This document shows, in pieces, positions 36,572 to 45,725 of a stretch of DNA of 64,000 bases (the first letter of the stretch is position 1; every line of letters begins with the position of its first letter). This stretch comes from Prevotella veroralis DSM 19559 = JCM 6290 (GTDB lineage Bacteria; Bacteroidota; Bacteroidia; Bacteroidales; Bacteroidaceae), in contig NZ_KB898325.1 of the NCBI RefSeq assembly GCF_000377625.1, positions 186,001 to 250,000 on the forward strand, read 5' to 3'. Under the pieces are notes generated by a model that saw only the letters and a list, made by a program, of their open reading frames with translations, was not told where the DNA came from and made no database searches. Both the position numbers and the translations under genes were made by a program.

Positions 36572-38002
36572 ATGATTATAATTGTTACGATTGCAGTCTA
36601 CTTCTGCATACTCTTACTAATCAGTCTACTTACAGGGCGCAAAGCCGATAACGAGACTTTCTTTCGTGCTAATGGTAAGTCTCCATGGTATTTGGTGGCG
36701 TTTGGTATGATAGGCGCTAGTATCTCGGGCGTAACATTTGTAAGTGTACCAGGCATGACGCTCACGAGTGATATGACCTACATGCAAACCTGTTTGGGCT
36801 TTATCGTAGGTTACTTCGTCGTGGCTTATCTGCTATTACCCGTTTATTATCGTCTACGCCTGACAACCATCTATACTTATTTGCAAACGCGCCTCGGCAA
36901 TAGGAGTTACAAGACGGGCGCAGCCTTCTTCCTCTTGTCAAAGATGGCAAGTGCTGCTGTTCGCTTCTATGTAGTCTGCATGATACTCCAGCAATTCGTT
37001 CTCAACAAATACGCCATTCCGTTTCCCATAACCGTTGTGGTGTTGGTTGCATTGATATGGCTCTATACACGGAGGGGCGGAATACGCACCCTTGTATTGA
37101 CCGATACATTTCAAACACTTTGTATGCTTCTTGCTCTGTTGCTCATAATATATAAGGTGATGGATGTACTCGGATTGAATCTCCCTCAAGCCGTGCAAGC
37201 CATTGCAGCAGATAGCCATTCGCGCATCTTCGTATTAGATGATTGGGTATCAACACAGAACTTCTGGAAGCAGTTCCTTAGCGGTATCTTCATCGTCATT
37301 GTGATGACTGGACTTGATCAGGACATGATGCAAAAGAATCTTACCTGTAAGACTTTGCGGGAGGCACAAAAGGATATGTGCAGTTATGGCTTTGCATTCG
37401 CCCCCGTCAATCTCCTGTTCTTAGCCCTGGGAATCTTATTGATGATGTATTACCAACGGGTGGGGCAATCTCTCCCAGCAGTATCGGACGATTTGATGTT
37501 ACAAGTCATAGCAGGCGGTCAATTAGGTACTTGGGTAGTTATTTTGTTTACGATTGGTATTGTCGCAGCCTGTTTCTCCAGTGCTGATTCTGCCCTTACA
37601 GCCCTAACCACAACCTTCTGTGTTGATATCTGTAACCAGCGTAAGGACGAGCGGTTGCGCAAGTGGTCTCACCTCGGTGTATCCGTTGTGTTCGTGTTGT
37701 TTATCCTCATCTTCCGTTATGTCAATTCCACAAGTCTGATAGATGCAGTCTATACAATCGTCTCTTACACTTACGGACCTCTCTTAGGTCTTTTCGCCTT
37801 TGGTCTTTCAACGAAACGCGAGGTGAATGATCGCTATGTTCCATTTATCGCTATTGCCAGTCCGCTCGTATGTTTTGCCTTAGACATGATTGTTTCTAAC
37901 GCTACAGGATATAAGTTTGGCTACGAACTACTGATGTTGAATGGACTCCTAACTTATGTAGGCTTATGGCTGAATAAGGCTCATCTTCTTTCTAAGAAAT
38001 AG
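36572..38002 (+). CDS. Sodium:solute symporter (SSS family)
   Basis: 476 residues with about 13 hydrophobic helices. NETFFRANGKSPWYLVAFGM and ISGVTFVSVPGM are typical of the SSS N-terminus, and FSSADSALTALTTTFCVDI matches the sodium-site helix of the family. It imports a solute with Na+. It is 41 bp after the DUF1460 amidase gene, so a sugar or peptide from peptidoglycan is one possible substrate. Confidence 0.92.
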   Translation: MIIIVTIAVYFCILLLISLLTGRKADNETFFRANGKSPWYLVAFGMIGASISGVTFVSVPGMTLTSDMTYMQTCLGFIVGYFVVAYLLLPVYYRLRLTTIYTYLQTRLGNRSYKTGAAFFLLSKMASAAVRFYVVCMILQQFVLNKYAIPFPITVVVLVALIWLYTRRGGIRTLVLTDTFQTLCMLLALLLIIYKVMDVLGLNLPQAVQAIAADSHSRIFVLDDWVSTQNFWKQFLSGIFIVIVMTGLDQDMMQKNLTCKTLREAQKDMCSYGFAFAPVNLLFLALGILLMMYYQRVGQSLPAVSDDLMLQVIAGGQLGTWVVILFTIGIVAACFSSADSALTALTTTFCVDICNQRKDERLRKWSHLGVSVVFVLFILIFRYVNSTSLIDAVYTIVSYTYGPLLGLFAFGLSTKREVNDRYVPFIAIASPLVCFALDMIVSNATGYKFGYELLMLNGLLTYVGLWLNKAHLLSKK

Positions 38003-38059
38003 AACTTGCGAGTGTGAACTCATAGTAATATCTTCCGAAGACTTATTATATCTGATTCG

Positions 38060-38390
38060 TTCTAACAGGTTTGCCCAGTTTTTCTCACCTGTTTGCGAAT
38101 CGTTTTACACCTGTTCCAGCATTCTTTCTTACCTGTTCCCCATTTCTTTCTAACGTGTTGCGCATCATTTACACACGTATATAAAGTTAGTTTCACCATG
38201 GTGACACAATAGTTTCACCGTGGTGAGAATATATTATCACCGTGGTGAGGAAATATTATCACCATGGTGATAATAAAAAAGACACGGAACACAAAGACGC
38301 AAGACGTATGAGAAAGGATGGTGGAACACGTGAGAAAGAATGCTGGAACGGGTGAGAAAGAAAGCGGAAACCTATTAGACAAAGCGCGCA
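38060..38390. repeat. Intergenic array D: register-locked 22-bp palindromic array
   Basis: Ten units start at 38060, 38082, 38104, 38126, 38148, 38170, 38192, 38214, 38236 and 38258, exactly 22 bp apart. Units 1-5 have the core TTCTNACCTGTT. Unit 6 is TACACACGTATA. Units 7-10 carry the 12-bp palindrome TCACCATGGTGA or TCACCGTGGTGA. So the sequence changes but the register does not. From 38304 three more 22-bp units (38304, 38326, 38348) read GTGAGAAAG-AATGCTGGAAC, the reverse complement of units 1-5. The array as a whole is a large inverted repeat between convergent genes. Confidence 0.9.
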
Positions 38391-38492
38391 CACAGGGTTT
38401 AAGTCTATAGGTTTAGTATATGATTGCAAGTAAGCGAGTAGGTTATTAGGGGAATATTTAAAAGCGTATGAACAGTATATAGCACTAAACGA

Positions 38493-38526
38493 ATAAAGCC
38501 CAGACTTATGTGAGTCTGAGCTTTAT
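38493..38526 (-). terminator. Terminator after maeB
   Basis: ATAAAGCCCAGACT pairs with AGTCTGAGCTTTAT (one mismatch) 22 bp after the maeB stop. Confidence 0.75.
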
Positions 38527-38547
38527 GAATATGTGATAGAAAACAGA

Positions 38548-40836
38548 TTACTTATTCTTCTTCAATTTCTCCACGTATGCATCAATAGCGGCAACCGCTG
38601 TGATGTTTACTATGTCACGAACGGAACTCTCAAAGTCAGTAAAGTGGATTGGCTTGTTCAATCCCATCTGAATCGGACCAATGACTTCCGCCTCTGGGCT
38701 TAACGCCTGCAGGAGTTTGTAACCACTATTAGCCGATGACAAGTCAGGGAACACGAGCGTGTTAACATCCTTACCTTTTAGGCGTGTGAATGGGAATTTC
38801 TCATCACGTAGCTCCTTGTTCAAAGCGAAGTTCACTTGCATCTCACCATCGATAGCGAGGTCTGGACACTCGGCTTGCAACTTTGCAACAGCCTCACGCA
38901 CCTGCTCTGGAGAGCCTCCATTATCTGAACCGAAGTTAGAGAATGAGAGCATTGCAATAGCTGGCTCATCGTTGAAGAACTTAACGGAATGGGCTGCCAA
39001 ACGTGCCACATCTGTTAAGACATCACTATCTGGATGGCGGTTGATCAAGGTATCTGCGATGTAGAATACACCCTTCTTCGTATTCAGAATATGCATTGTT
39101 CCGAAGTGTTTATACTCGGGACGGATTCCGATAACTTCCTTGGCAACCTTAATCGTATTGCTGTATTTGGTGTATAGACCCGTAATAAATGCATCGGCAT
39201 CACCATTCTCAACCATTGACATACCATAGTAATTGCGCTCATACATCTTATCGTATGCCTCCTCGAAGGTATATCCCTCACGGGCACGCTTCTCGGCTAA
39301 ATGCTTAGCGTAAGTGGCGCGGTGACCTTGCTCCTTATCGGCACGCATATCAATGATTTCTATGTCACTGATGTCCAATTTCAGACGATTTGCCACACGA
39401 TTCAAGCGGTCTTGGTTGCCTAAAAGGATAGGAATACAGATACCCTCTTGCTTTGCTTGTACGGCTGCCTTCATCATGGTGGGGTGACCACCTTCGGCAA
39501 AGACAATGCGCTGTGGGTGCTGAGCGGCTGTTGCGTGGAGTGAGCGGGTGAGCTTTGTCTCTTGCCCTAACATCTGGCGCAGGTGCTGCTTGTAGGCATC
39601 GAAGTCCTTGATTGGCGTGCGCGCTACGCCGCTATCCATAGCAGCCTTAGCTACGGCAGCACTTACTTCCGTAATCAGTCGTGGGTCGACTGGCTTCGGG
39701 ATGAAATACTTAGGACCAAAGGTGAGGTCGTTTACATGATAAACCTCATTCACAACGTCTGGTACCGTTTGCTTAGCTAGGTCGGCAATAGCATGTACAG
39801 CCGCCATCTTCATCTCTTCGTTGATAGCCTTCGCATGTACGTCCAATGCTCCACGGAAGATATAAGGGAAGCCTATCACATTGTTAATTTGGTTGGGATA
39901 ATCTGATCGACCTGTTGACATGATTACGTCTGGGCGAGCAGCAATAGCGTCATCGTATGAAATCTCTGGTACTGGATTGGCAAGAGCAAATACGATAGGT
40001 TTCTCGTTCATAGAACGAATCATATCCTGTGAAAGTATGTTACCCTTTGATAGTCCAACGAATACATCAGCGCCTTTGATAGCTTCTTCCAATGTGTGGA
40101 CATCACGGCGATCAGTAGCAAACAATGCTTTCTGTGGTGTGAGCTTCTCGCGATCTGAAGTAATAACGCCCTTAGAGTCGAGCATTACAACATTTTCTTT
40201 CTTTACACCGAGTGCTACATACATCTTCGTACATGAAATAGCTGCAGCACCAGCACCATTCACTACGAGTTTAATCTTGCTAATATCTTTACCAGCTACC
40301 TCTAAGGCGTTCTTCAAACCAGCAGCAGAGATGATTGCTGTACCGTGTTGGTCGTCGTGCATTACAGGGATATCTAGTGTACGCTTCAATCGCTCCTCGA
40401 TAGCAAAGCACTCTGGTGCCTTAATGTCTTCGAGATTAATACCGCCAAAGGTTGGTGCTATCTTCTCTACAGCTTCGCAGAACTTATCTGGGTCTTGCTC
40501 GTTAACCTCTATATCGAATACATCAATACCACCATATATCTTGAATAACAAACCTTTACCTTCCATAACAGGTTTGCCACTCATTGCACCTATATTACCT
40601 AAACCAAGAACGGCTGTACCATTACTAATAACAGCAACTAAGTTACCTTTTGCGGTGTATTTATATACGTCATCGGGGTTCTGCTGTATTTCCAAACAAG
40701 GATATGCAACACCTGGTGAATAAGCCAAACTCAAGTCTGTTTGGGTGCTATAAGGCTTCGTTGGTTTTACTTCAATCTTTCCTGGACGACCGTTATGATG
40801 ATATTCCAAAGCGGCCTCTTTTGTTACCTTGACCAT
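38548..40836 (-). CDS. maeB: NADP-dependent malic enzyme with phosphotransacetylase-like domain
   Basis: 762 residues, the usual MaeB fusion. The N-terminal malic-enzyme part has SLAYSPGVAYPCLEI, GNGTAVLGLGNIGAMSG-like (SNGTAVLGLGNIG), HDDQHGTAI and the NAD(P) fold VVNGAGAAAISC. From about 430 a phosphate acetyltransferase-like domain follows (IVFAEGGHPTMMKAA, SFSNFGS), which in this family is regulatory rather than catalytic. It decarboxylates malate to pyruvate and makes NADPH. It diverges from the TetR gene. Confidence 0.96.
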   Translation of the reverse strand: MVKVTKEAALEYHHNGRPGKIEVKPTKPYSTQTDLSLAYSPGVAYPCLEIQQNPDDVYKYTAKGNLVAVISNGTAVLGLGNIGAMSGKPVMEGKGLLFKIYGGIDVFDIEVNEQDPDKFCEAVEKIAPTFGGINLEDIKAPECFAIEERLKRTLDIPVMHDDQHGTAIISAAGLKNALEVAGKDISKIKLVVNGAGAAAISCTKMYVALGVKKENVVMLDSKGVITSDREKLTPQKALFATDRRDVHTLEEAIKGADVFVGLSKGNILSQDMIRSMNEKPIVFALANPVPEISYDDAIAARPDVIMSTGRSDYPNQINNVIGFPYIFRGALDVHAKAINEEMKMAAVHAIADLAKQTVPDVVNEVYHVNDLTFGPKYFIPKPVDPRLITEVSAAVAKAAMDSGVARTPIKDFDAYKQHLRQMLGQETKLTRSLHATAAQHPQRIVFAEGGHPTMMKAAVQAKQEGICIPILLGNQDRLNRVANRLKLDISDIEIIDMRADKEQGHRATYAKHLAEKRAREGYTFEEAYDKMYERNYYGMSMVENGDADAFITGLYTKYSNTIKVAKEVIGIRPEYKHFGTMHILNTKKGVFYIADTLINRHPDSDVLTDVARLAAHSVKFFNDEPAIAMLSFSNFGSDNGGSPEQVREAVAKLQAECPDLAIDGEMQVNFALNKELRDEKFPFTRLKGKDVNTLVFPDLSSANSGYKLLQALSPEAEVIGPIQMGLNKPIHFTDFESSVRDIVNITAVAAIDAYVEKLKKNK

Positions 40837-40882
40837 AATCTAATCTTATGTATTAAGTCGTGAATTGTTTTATACGTAGGCG

Positions 40883-40941
40883 CAAAGATAATAAAACTAC
40901 CTAAAAAGCAGATACCATTCCCAAAGTTTTTTGTAATTTTG
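40883..40941. promoter_or_regulatory. Divergent -7 boxes between maeB and the TetR gene
   Basis: TATCTTTG on the minus strand (40890-40883) and TAATTTTG on the plus strand (40934-40941). The latter rules out the TTG at 40949 and favours the ATG at 40961. Confidence 0.6.
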
Positions 40942-40960
40942 CAGAAAATTGAAACTATTA

Positions 40961-41590
40961 ATGCAAAATACAAGTAATGAGACTGTCTATCGACAGCAAC
41001 TGAAAGGTAGAATCCTTCAAATTGCTACAGCCCTGTTTCATCAGCATGGCATAAAGCAAGTAAAGATGGATGATATTGCCAACGATTTGAGAATATCAAA
41101 ACGTACACTATATGAGGTTTATGAGAATAAGGAAGACTTACTCTTTGAAGTTTTACAGCAGCATGATAGTGTAGAACGCCAGCAATTATTAGAGTTCGAT
41201 AAGCCTGGAACGAATGTTATCAACATCATTCTGGAGATTTATAGAGTACGTACGGCAGAGTTCATCACGGTTAATCCTCTTTTCTTTGAAGACCTTCAGA
41301 AGTATCCTAACTTGTTAACCTATGTGAGGAAATTACATGATGACAAGGAAGCTGAAATAGTTGCGTTTATCGAAAGAGGTAAGAATGAAGGATTGTTCCT
41401 TGAGAATGTAAACTACGGGATTGTTCGTGAACTCACATTTGCTTCCGAGCAGTTTGTTATGAATAACTTCCTCTTCAAAAGATATGATATCACAGAACTA
41501 AGTCGCATTATGATTATGTTATTCGTAAGAGGTATCTGTACAGAAAAAGGTATTAAGCTATTGGATCAATACTTCGCTGAGAACGCATAA
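40961..41590 (+). CDS. TetR/AcrR-family transcriptional regulator
   Basis: 209 residues. The N-terminal helix-turn-helix is clear: GRILQIATALFHQHGIKQVKMDDIANDL, then RISKRTLYEVYENKEDLLFE. The C-terminal ligand domain is typical in size but its effector is unknown. It lies 41 bp before the SGNH protein gene and is probably in the same transcript, so it may control the acylation genes and itself. Confidence 0.93.
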   Translation: MQNTSNETVYRQQLKGRILQIATALFHQHGIKQVKMDDIANDLRISKRTLYEVYENKEDLLFEVLQQHDSVERQQLLEFDKPGTNVINIILEIYRVRTAEFITVNPLFFEDLQKYPNLLTYVRKLHDDKEAEIVAFIERGKNEGLFLENVNYGIVRELTFASEQFVMNNFLFKRYDITELSRIMIMLFVRGICTEKGIKLLDQYFAENA

Positions 41591-41631
41591 TGCTGGAAGT
41601 AAGGATAACTCCTAATTAAAAGATAATTAAG

Positions 41632-43035
41632 ATGAAAACTAACACACATAGAACACTACTATTAACGTGCTTAGTAGTAGTTTTTCTCTTGCTGCTTCAT
41701 TTCTTACCTACATTCAAGATAGGGGATACCGAGTTAAGAGAGATAGATATTCTGGGTGACTTATCACGACAGAAGAAAGAATTGAAAGATGTAATCCCTG
41801 CACCAAAGGCTCCTTCTACAACGCTTGCGTTAGAGAAGGATGGCAAGCTCATCAACTTCAAAGAGCAATGGCCAAAGGGAACAGAGCGTATAGTCGACTA
41901 TTCTGAAGGTAAGCCAGGTGGTATGGATCACTTCTATGAGCAATTAACAGCACTGAAGGAGAAGAAGAACTTAGGTCGCTCTGTCCGCATAGCTTACTTC
42001 GGCGACTCTTTCATAGAAGGTGATATCCTCTTAGCCGATTTACGTGAGGAACTCCAGAAGTATTATGGTGGAGAAGGCGTTGGATGGTTAGATGCTGGTA
42101 ATGATCTTAACCAGTACAAGCATACAACAACGCAGAAGTTCACAGGACTAACAGAACACTTAGTGAAGAAGCCAGATACTTACGACGTACGTCAAGCAGG
42201 TATGGCTGAACGTTATTATCCTCTTTCTGGACGTGCAAACATTACGCTTGCTCCTTTTATGGCACACGAATATCCACGAACAGAGAAATGGACTAGTACA
42301 CAACTCTATCTACGTGCTAAGAATGGTGCTAGTGTAACTTTCCATATTGATGGAGGTAAGTCTGCCACCGAGCAAGTTGCCCCTTCATCTGATGTCCAAG
42401 TGGTGAAACTAAATGGAGCGACTTCTCATGCTTCTATTGATATATCTGGTTCTAATGCAACCCTCTTTGCAACAGCACAAGAAGGGAATAGTGGTATCGT
42501 ACTGGATAACTTTAGTATGCGTGGTTCAAGCGGACAAACACTTGCTAACCTCCCAGAGGCTATGCTTCGTCAGTTTGCTCAAATTCGTCCATACGACCTT
42601 ATTGTATTTCAATTCGGTGCTAATGCAATTACCCCTGCATCTAAAGCTAACGAACTTCAAACATACGCTACAAACATGAAGCGGGTTATCCAACTCTTCC
42701 ATAAGTGCTTCCCAACAACCAGTATCTTGGTTGTTGGTGCGCCAGATCGAGGTTCGAAGTCTTCACCTGATGGCACTATGGAAGGAGTTAAGATGCTTGT
42801 TGGTTATCAAGACCAGATGGCGGCCGACTGTAAGGTTGGTTTCTATAGTCTCTATAAAGCAATGGGTGGTCCTGGCACGATGATGAGCCTTGTTGATGAG
42901 AAGAATATGGGTTCAAAGGACTATGTACATATTAACTATAAAGGTGGTAAATATGTTGCACCACGCATCTTTAAGTCAATAGTAGCAGGACAGAACAACT
43001 ATGCAAGGAAGATGAAACTTATAAATAAACAGTAA
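41632..43035 (+). CDS. SGNH-hydrolase-like membrane-anchored protein
   Basis: 467 residues. A single N-terminal transmembrane segment (about 9-27) anchors it with the rest in the periplasm. The SGNH core has GDSF with Ser126, a later QFGANAI block supplying the block III Asn, and DYVHINYKGG for the block V Asp and His. A carbohydrate-binding-like insertion lies in the middle. Paired with the MBOAT gene 19 bp downstream, it resembles AlgJ/AlgX or PatB partners that pass acyl groups to a polysaccharide or peptidoglycan. The acceptor is not known. Confidence 0.85.
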   Translation: MKTNTHRTLLLTCLVVVFLLLLHFLPTFKIGDTELREIDILGDLSRQKKELKDVIPAPKAPSTTLALEKDGKLINFKEQWPKGTERIVDYSEGKPGGMDHFYEQLTALKEKKNLGRSVRIAYFGDSFIEGDILLADLREELQKYYGGEGVGWLDAGNDLNQYKHTTTQKFTGLTEHLVKKPDTYDVRQAGMAERYYPLSGRANITLAPFMAHEYPRTEKWTSTQLYLRAKNGASVTFHIDGGKSATEQVAPSSDVQVVKLNGATSHASIDISGSNATLFATAQEGNSGIVLDNFSMRGSSGQTLANLPEAMLRQFAQIRPYDLIVFQFGANAITPASKANELQTYATNMKRVIQLFHKCFPTTSILVVGAPDRGSKSSPDGTMEGVKMLVGYQDQMAADCKVGFYSLYKAMGGPGTMMSLVDEKNMGSKDYVHINYKGGKYVAPRIFKSIVAGQNNYARKMKLINKQ

Positions 43036-43054
43036 TTCAACGTATTATACTATA

Positions 43055-44554
43055 ATGATTCAAGATATATTATCCTATTTCGCATCACTAGATTTCAGTA
43101 AGATTGTTAACATCTTACTCTATAATCCTCACGAGCCATTACTCTTCTCTTCAGGGGCTTTCTTGTTTATCTTCCTCTTCTTTATGCTTGTTTATTTCTG
43201 CTTGCGTAAGAAAGTCGATGCACGATTATTATTTGTGACGCTCTTCTCTTACTATTTCTTCTATAAGAGTAGTGGCTTCTATTTCTTCCTACTTCTAATT
43301 GTAACAGTCAGCGACTTCTATATTGCACGACGTGTAGCGTGTGGGAAGTATCCACGATTATGGTTAATTTTGAGTCTCCTCATTGATTTAGGTTTACTTG
43401 CATACTTCAAGTACACAAACTTCTTTGCTGGTCTTATCGCACAGATGATAGGAGGAAACTTCCAACCATGGGATATCTTCTTACCTGTCGGCATTAGCTT
43501 CTATACTTTCAAGACGATCTCTTACGTAGTTGATATTTATAGGAAGAAAGCACAACCCATGGAGTCATTGTTAGACTATGCCTTCTATGTTAGTTTCTTC
43601 CCAACGTTGTTAGCTGGACCAATTACACGTGCAACCGACTTTGGTCCACAGATTCGTAAGCCTTTACACATCTCTCCAGAGATGTTTGCGCGTGGTGTAT
43701 TCTTCATCATTATAGGTCTGTTCAAGAAAGCTGTTATTTCAGATTATATCTCACAGAACTTTGTAGATCGAATCTTTGATAATCCAACCTTATTCTCTGG
43801 AGGTGAGGTATTGTTGGGGCTTTATGGCTATACGATTCAAATCTATTGTGACTTTTCGGGCTATTCAGATATGGCGATTGGTATTGCCTTATTGATGGGT
43901 TATGAAATACCGATGAACTTTAATGCACCGCTCAAAGCTGATTCTATGACCGACTTCTGGCGTCGTTGGCACATATCTCTCTCTACATGGATTCGCGACT
44001 ATGTTTATATAGCTTTAGGCGGAAACCGAAGAGGAACATTCTTCATGTACATCAATCAAATGATTGCTATGACAGCTTGTGGTCTTTGGCATGGAGCTTC
44101 TCTTAACTTCGTTCTATGGGGAGTTATCCATGGTGCCCTCGTATGTATTCATAAGTTCTGGTCACAAACTATCATGCGTCACGACCGCCACTATCATCCA
44201 AGCGGCATTCGTCGTTTCTTCTCGGTACTAATAACATTCCACGTAATAACTTTCACGTGGATTCTCTTCCGTTGTCGTGACTTTGATAGTGCGTGGATAA
44301 TGATTAAACAGATGGTAACGAAGTTTAACCTTTCCGTCCTTCCTGATGTATTCATAGCTTACAAGTACGTCTTTATACTCATGCTTTTTGCCTTATTTAC
44401 TCACTTCCTTCCTAACTCTTGGCAGAACCGTAGCATTAAGATACTACAGAAAGGAGGGGTAGTTCTATCCGCTGTAGCTATCACCATCGTGATATTCATC
44501 ATTATGCAGGTGAAAAGCTCGGATGTACAACCATTTATTTACTTCCAATTCTAA
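43055..44554 (+). CDS. MBOAT-family O-acyltransferase (AlgI/DltB-like)
   Basis: 499 residues with about 11 membrane helices. The family signature includes FLPVGISFYTFKTISYVVD, CDFSGYSDMAIG, FWRRWHISLSTWIRDY (His306) and the catalytic His346 in CGLWHGAS. It moves an acyl group across the inner membrane for attachment to a cell-surface polymer, with the SGNH protein encoded just before it. A perfect-stem terminator follows. Confidence 0.95.
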   Translation: MIQDILSYFASLDFSKIVNILLYNPHEPLLFSSGAFLFIFLFFMLVYFCLRKKVDARLLFVTLFSYYFFYKSSGFYFFLLLIVTVSDFYIARRVACGKYPRLWLILSLLIDLGLLAYFKYTNFFAGLIAQMIGGNFQPWDIFLPVGISFYTFKTISYVVDIYRKKAQPMESLLDYAFYVSFFPTLLAGPITRATDFGPQIRKPLHISPEMFARGVFFIIIGLFKKAVISDYISQNFVDRIFDNPTLFSGGEVLLGLYGYTIQIYCDFSGYSDMAIGIALLMGYEIPMNFNAPLKADSMTDFWRRWHISLSTWIRDYVYIALGGNRRGTFFMYINQMIAMTACGLWHGASLNFVLWGVIHGALVCIHKFWSQTIMRHDRHYHPSGIRRFFSVLITFHVITFTWILFRCRDFDSAWIMIKQMVTKFNLSVLPDVFIAYKYVFILMLFALFTHFLPNSWQNRSIKILQKGGVVLSAVAITIVIFIIMQVKSSDVQPFIYFQF

Positions 44555-44631
44555 TAGTTCTTGCACCTATATATAAGCTAAGTAATGCTTTCAAAAATAT
44601 ACATAATCAGGTAAGAGCAAATAATTAAATT

Positions 44632-44671
44632 AAAGTACCCAAATATTTCAATTGAAGTATTTGGGTACTTT
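44632..44671 (+). terminator. Terminator after the MBOAT gene
   Basis: A perfect 14-bp stem, AAAGTACCCAAATA with TATTTGGGTACTTT, then a T-rich run. Confidence 0.85.
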
Positions 44672-44687
44672 TAATATAGGGGTATTT

Positions 44688-44757
44688 GACATTTTACTTT
44701 AAGTACATTTGACCTCTAGCTTAAACGACGATTGTACTTTAACTTAACGTGAATTCG
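44688..44757. repeat. Left remnant of a 23-bp repeat array
   Basis: Three 23-bp units start at 44688, 44711 and 44734 (the last contains GTACTTTAACTTAACG). The same family in the same orientation resumes at 57977, past the mobile element, which suggests that the element split one array. Confidence 0.7.
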
Positions 44758-45725
44758 ACGAATTCAGAACAATGCAAGCTGTGTATCCATAGTTCTTTGT
44801 ACATTGATGCACGGCTTCTTTGGAAACAGACAATAGGCGGCAATGGCTCCTAATAAGTTGACGATGAAATTGTCAAAGCATCTATGTCTAGAGTGTTCCA
44901 CCTGCACAATGTTCTTAAGTTCATCATTCACCGTCTCTATAATGGCTCTTTTTCTGAGTAAAAGTCTGTCTGAAACACTCATTAAACATCCTTTCATGTT
45001 ACTTTTCAATTTGGTAATAAGCTGTATTCCATCAACAAAAAGCCTTTGAAAGAGTTTCTTGCTGATATCCCCTTTGTCACCGAATAGCTTACCATGTATG
45101 AAATCTATGAATGCTTTGTATTCCAAAGGCTTACGGTCATCAACATCTCCCGGCGTTATCATAAAGTTGAGAAGCTCTCCTTTCTCATTGCAAATCAAAT
45201 GCAATTTGAAACCGAAGAACCAACCCATAGAGCATTTTCCTCTTTGGGCTATGCCTTTGAAAACTTTGTGTATATGTATTCTTTGGTTTTTGCAGACACG
45301 CAATGGTGTGCTATCAACGAAGCTTATACCCGTGCATTTGCCCAATAGAACCTTCTTGATAAACAAGGTTAAGGGTATGACTACATCCCTTTCCAATTCT
45401 ACTATACGGTTATAAGAAACAACTTTTGGAAACAGATGGCGAAGCTGCTTGCATACTTTTTCAAGATAGAAATGTTTGAAGCAACGATAACCAGAATCGT
45501 GGAAAAGAATCATTATCAGCATAACTTCTGCCTTTGACATTGTAGAATTTCGATGATATTTTCTTTTTCCGGTAGGTTTTAGCGTATATTTTGTTGTCAT
45601 TGCATCAAAAAACTTGCAGAAGTCATCTACCATACAAAATATTTCTGTAACTTTGTCTTCAGTGATCATAGCGATTTTTGTTTGTAACTGTTTGTATTTT
45701 AGCTCCTTAAAGTTACAACAAATTT
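44750..45725 (-). mobile_element. IS982-family insertion sequence (approximate ends)
   Basis: About 1 kb around the transposase gene, the normal size for IS982. The right limit is set where the relaxase reading frame changes to transposase-type sequence (about 45725). The left limit is set by the repeat remnant. A weak TAACTT-type similarity between the ends is visible, but I cannot define the inverted repeats or a target duplication. Confidence 0.65.
44764..45669 (-). CDS. IS982-family transposase
   Basis: About 301 residues from the ATG at 45669 (MITEDKVTEIFCMVDDFCKF). The DDE residues are expected in FVDSTPLRVC, GDVDDRKPLE with LFGDKGD, and the terminal KRAIIETVNDELKN. The frame is open further upstream to 45984, but that part encodes relaxase residues, so the longer frame is a chance chimera made by the insertion. 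Similar elements are common in Porphyromonas and Prevotella. It appears intact. Confidence 0.88.
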   Translation of the reverse strand: MITEDKVTEIFCMVDDFCKFFDAMTTKYTLKPTGKRKYHRNSTMSKAEVMLIMILFHDSGYRCFKHFYLEKVCKQLRHLFPKVVSYNRIVELERDVVIPLTLFIKKVLLGKCTGISFVDSTPLRVCKNQRIHIHKVFKGIAQRGKCSMGWFFGFKLHLICNEKGELLNFMITPGDVDDRKPLEYKAFIDFIHGKLFGDKGDISKKLFQRLFVDGIQLITKLKSNMKGCLMSVSDRLLLRKRAIIETVNDELKNIVQVEHSRHRCFDNFIVNLLGAIAAYCLFPKKPCINVQRTMDTQLALF

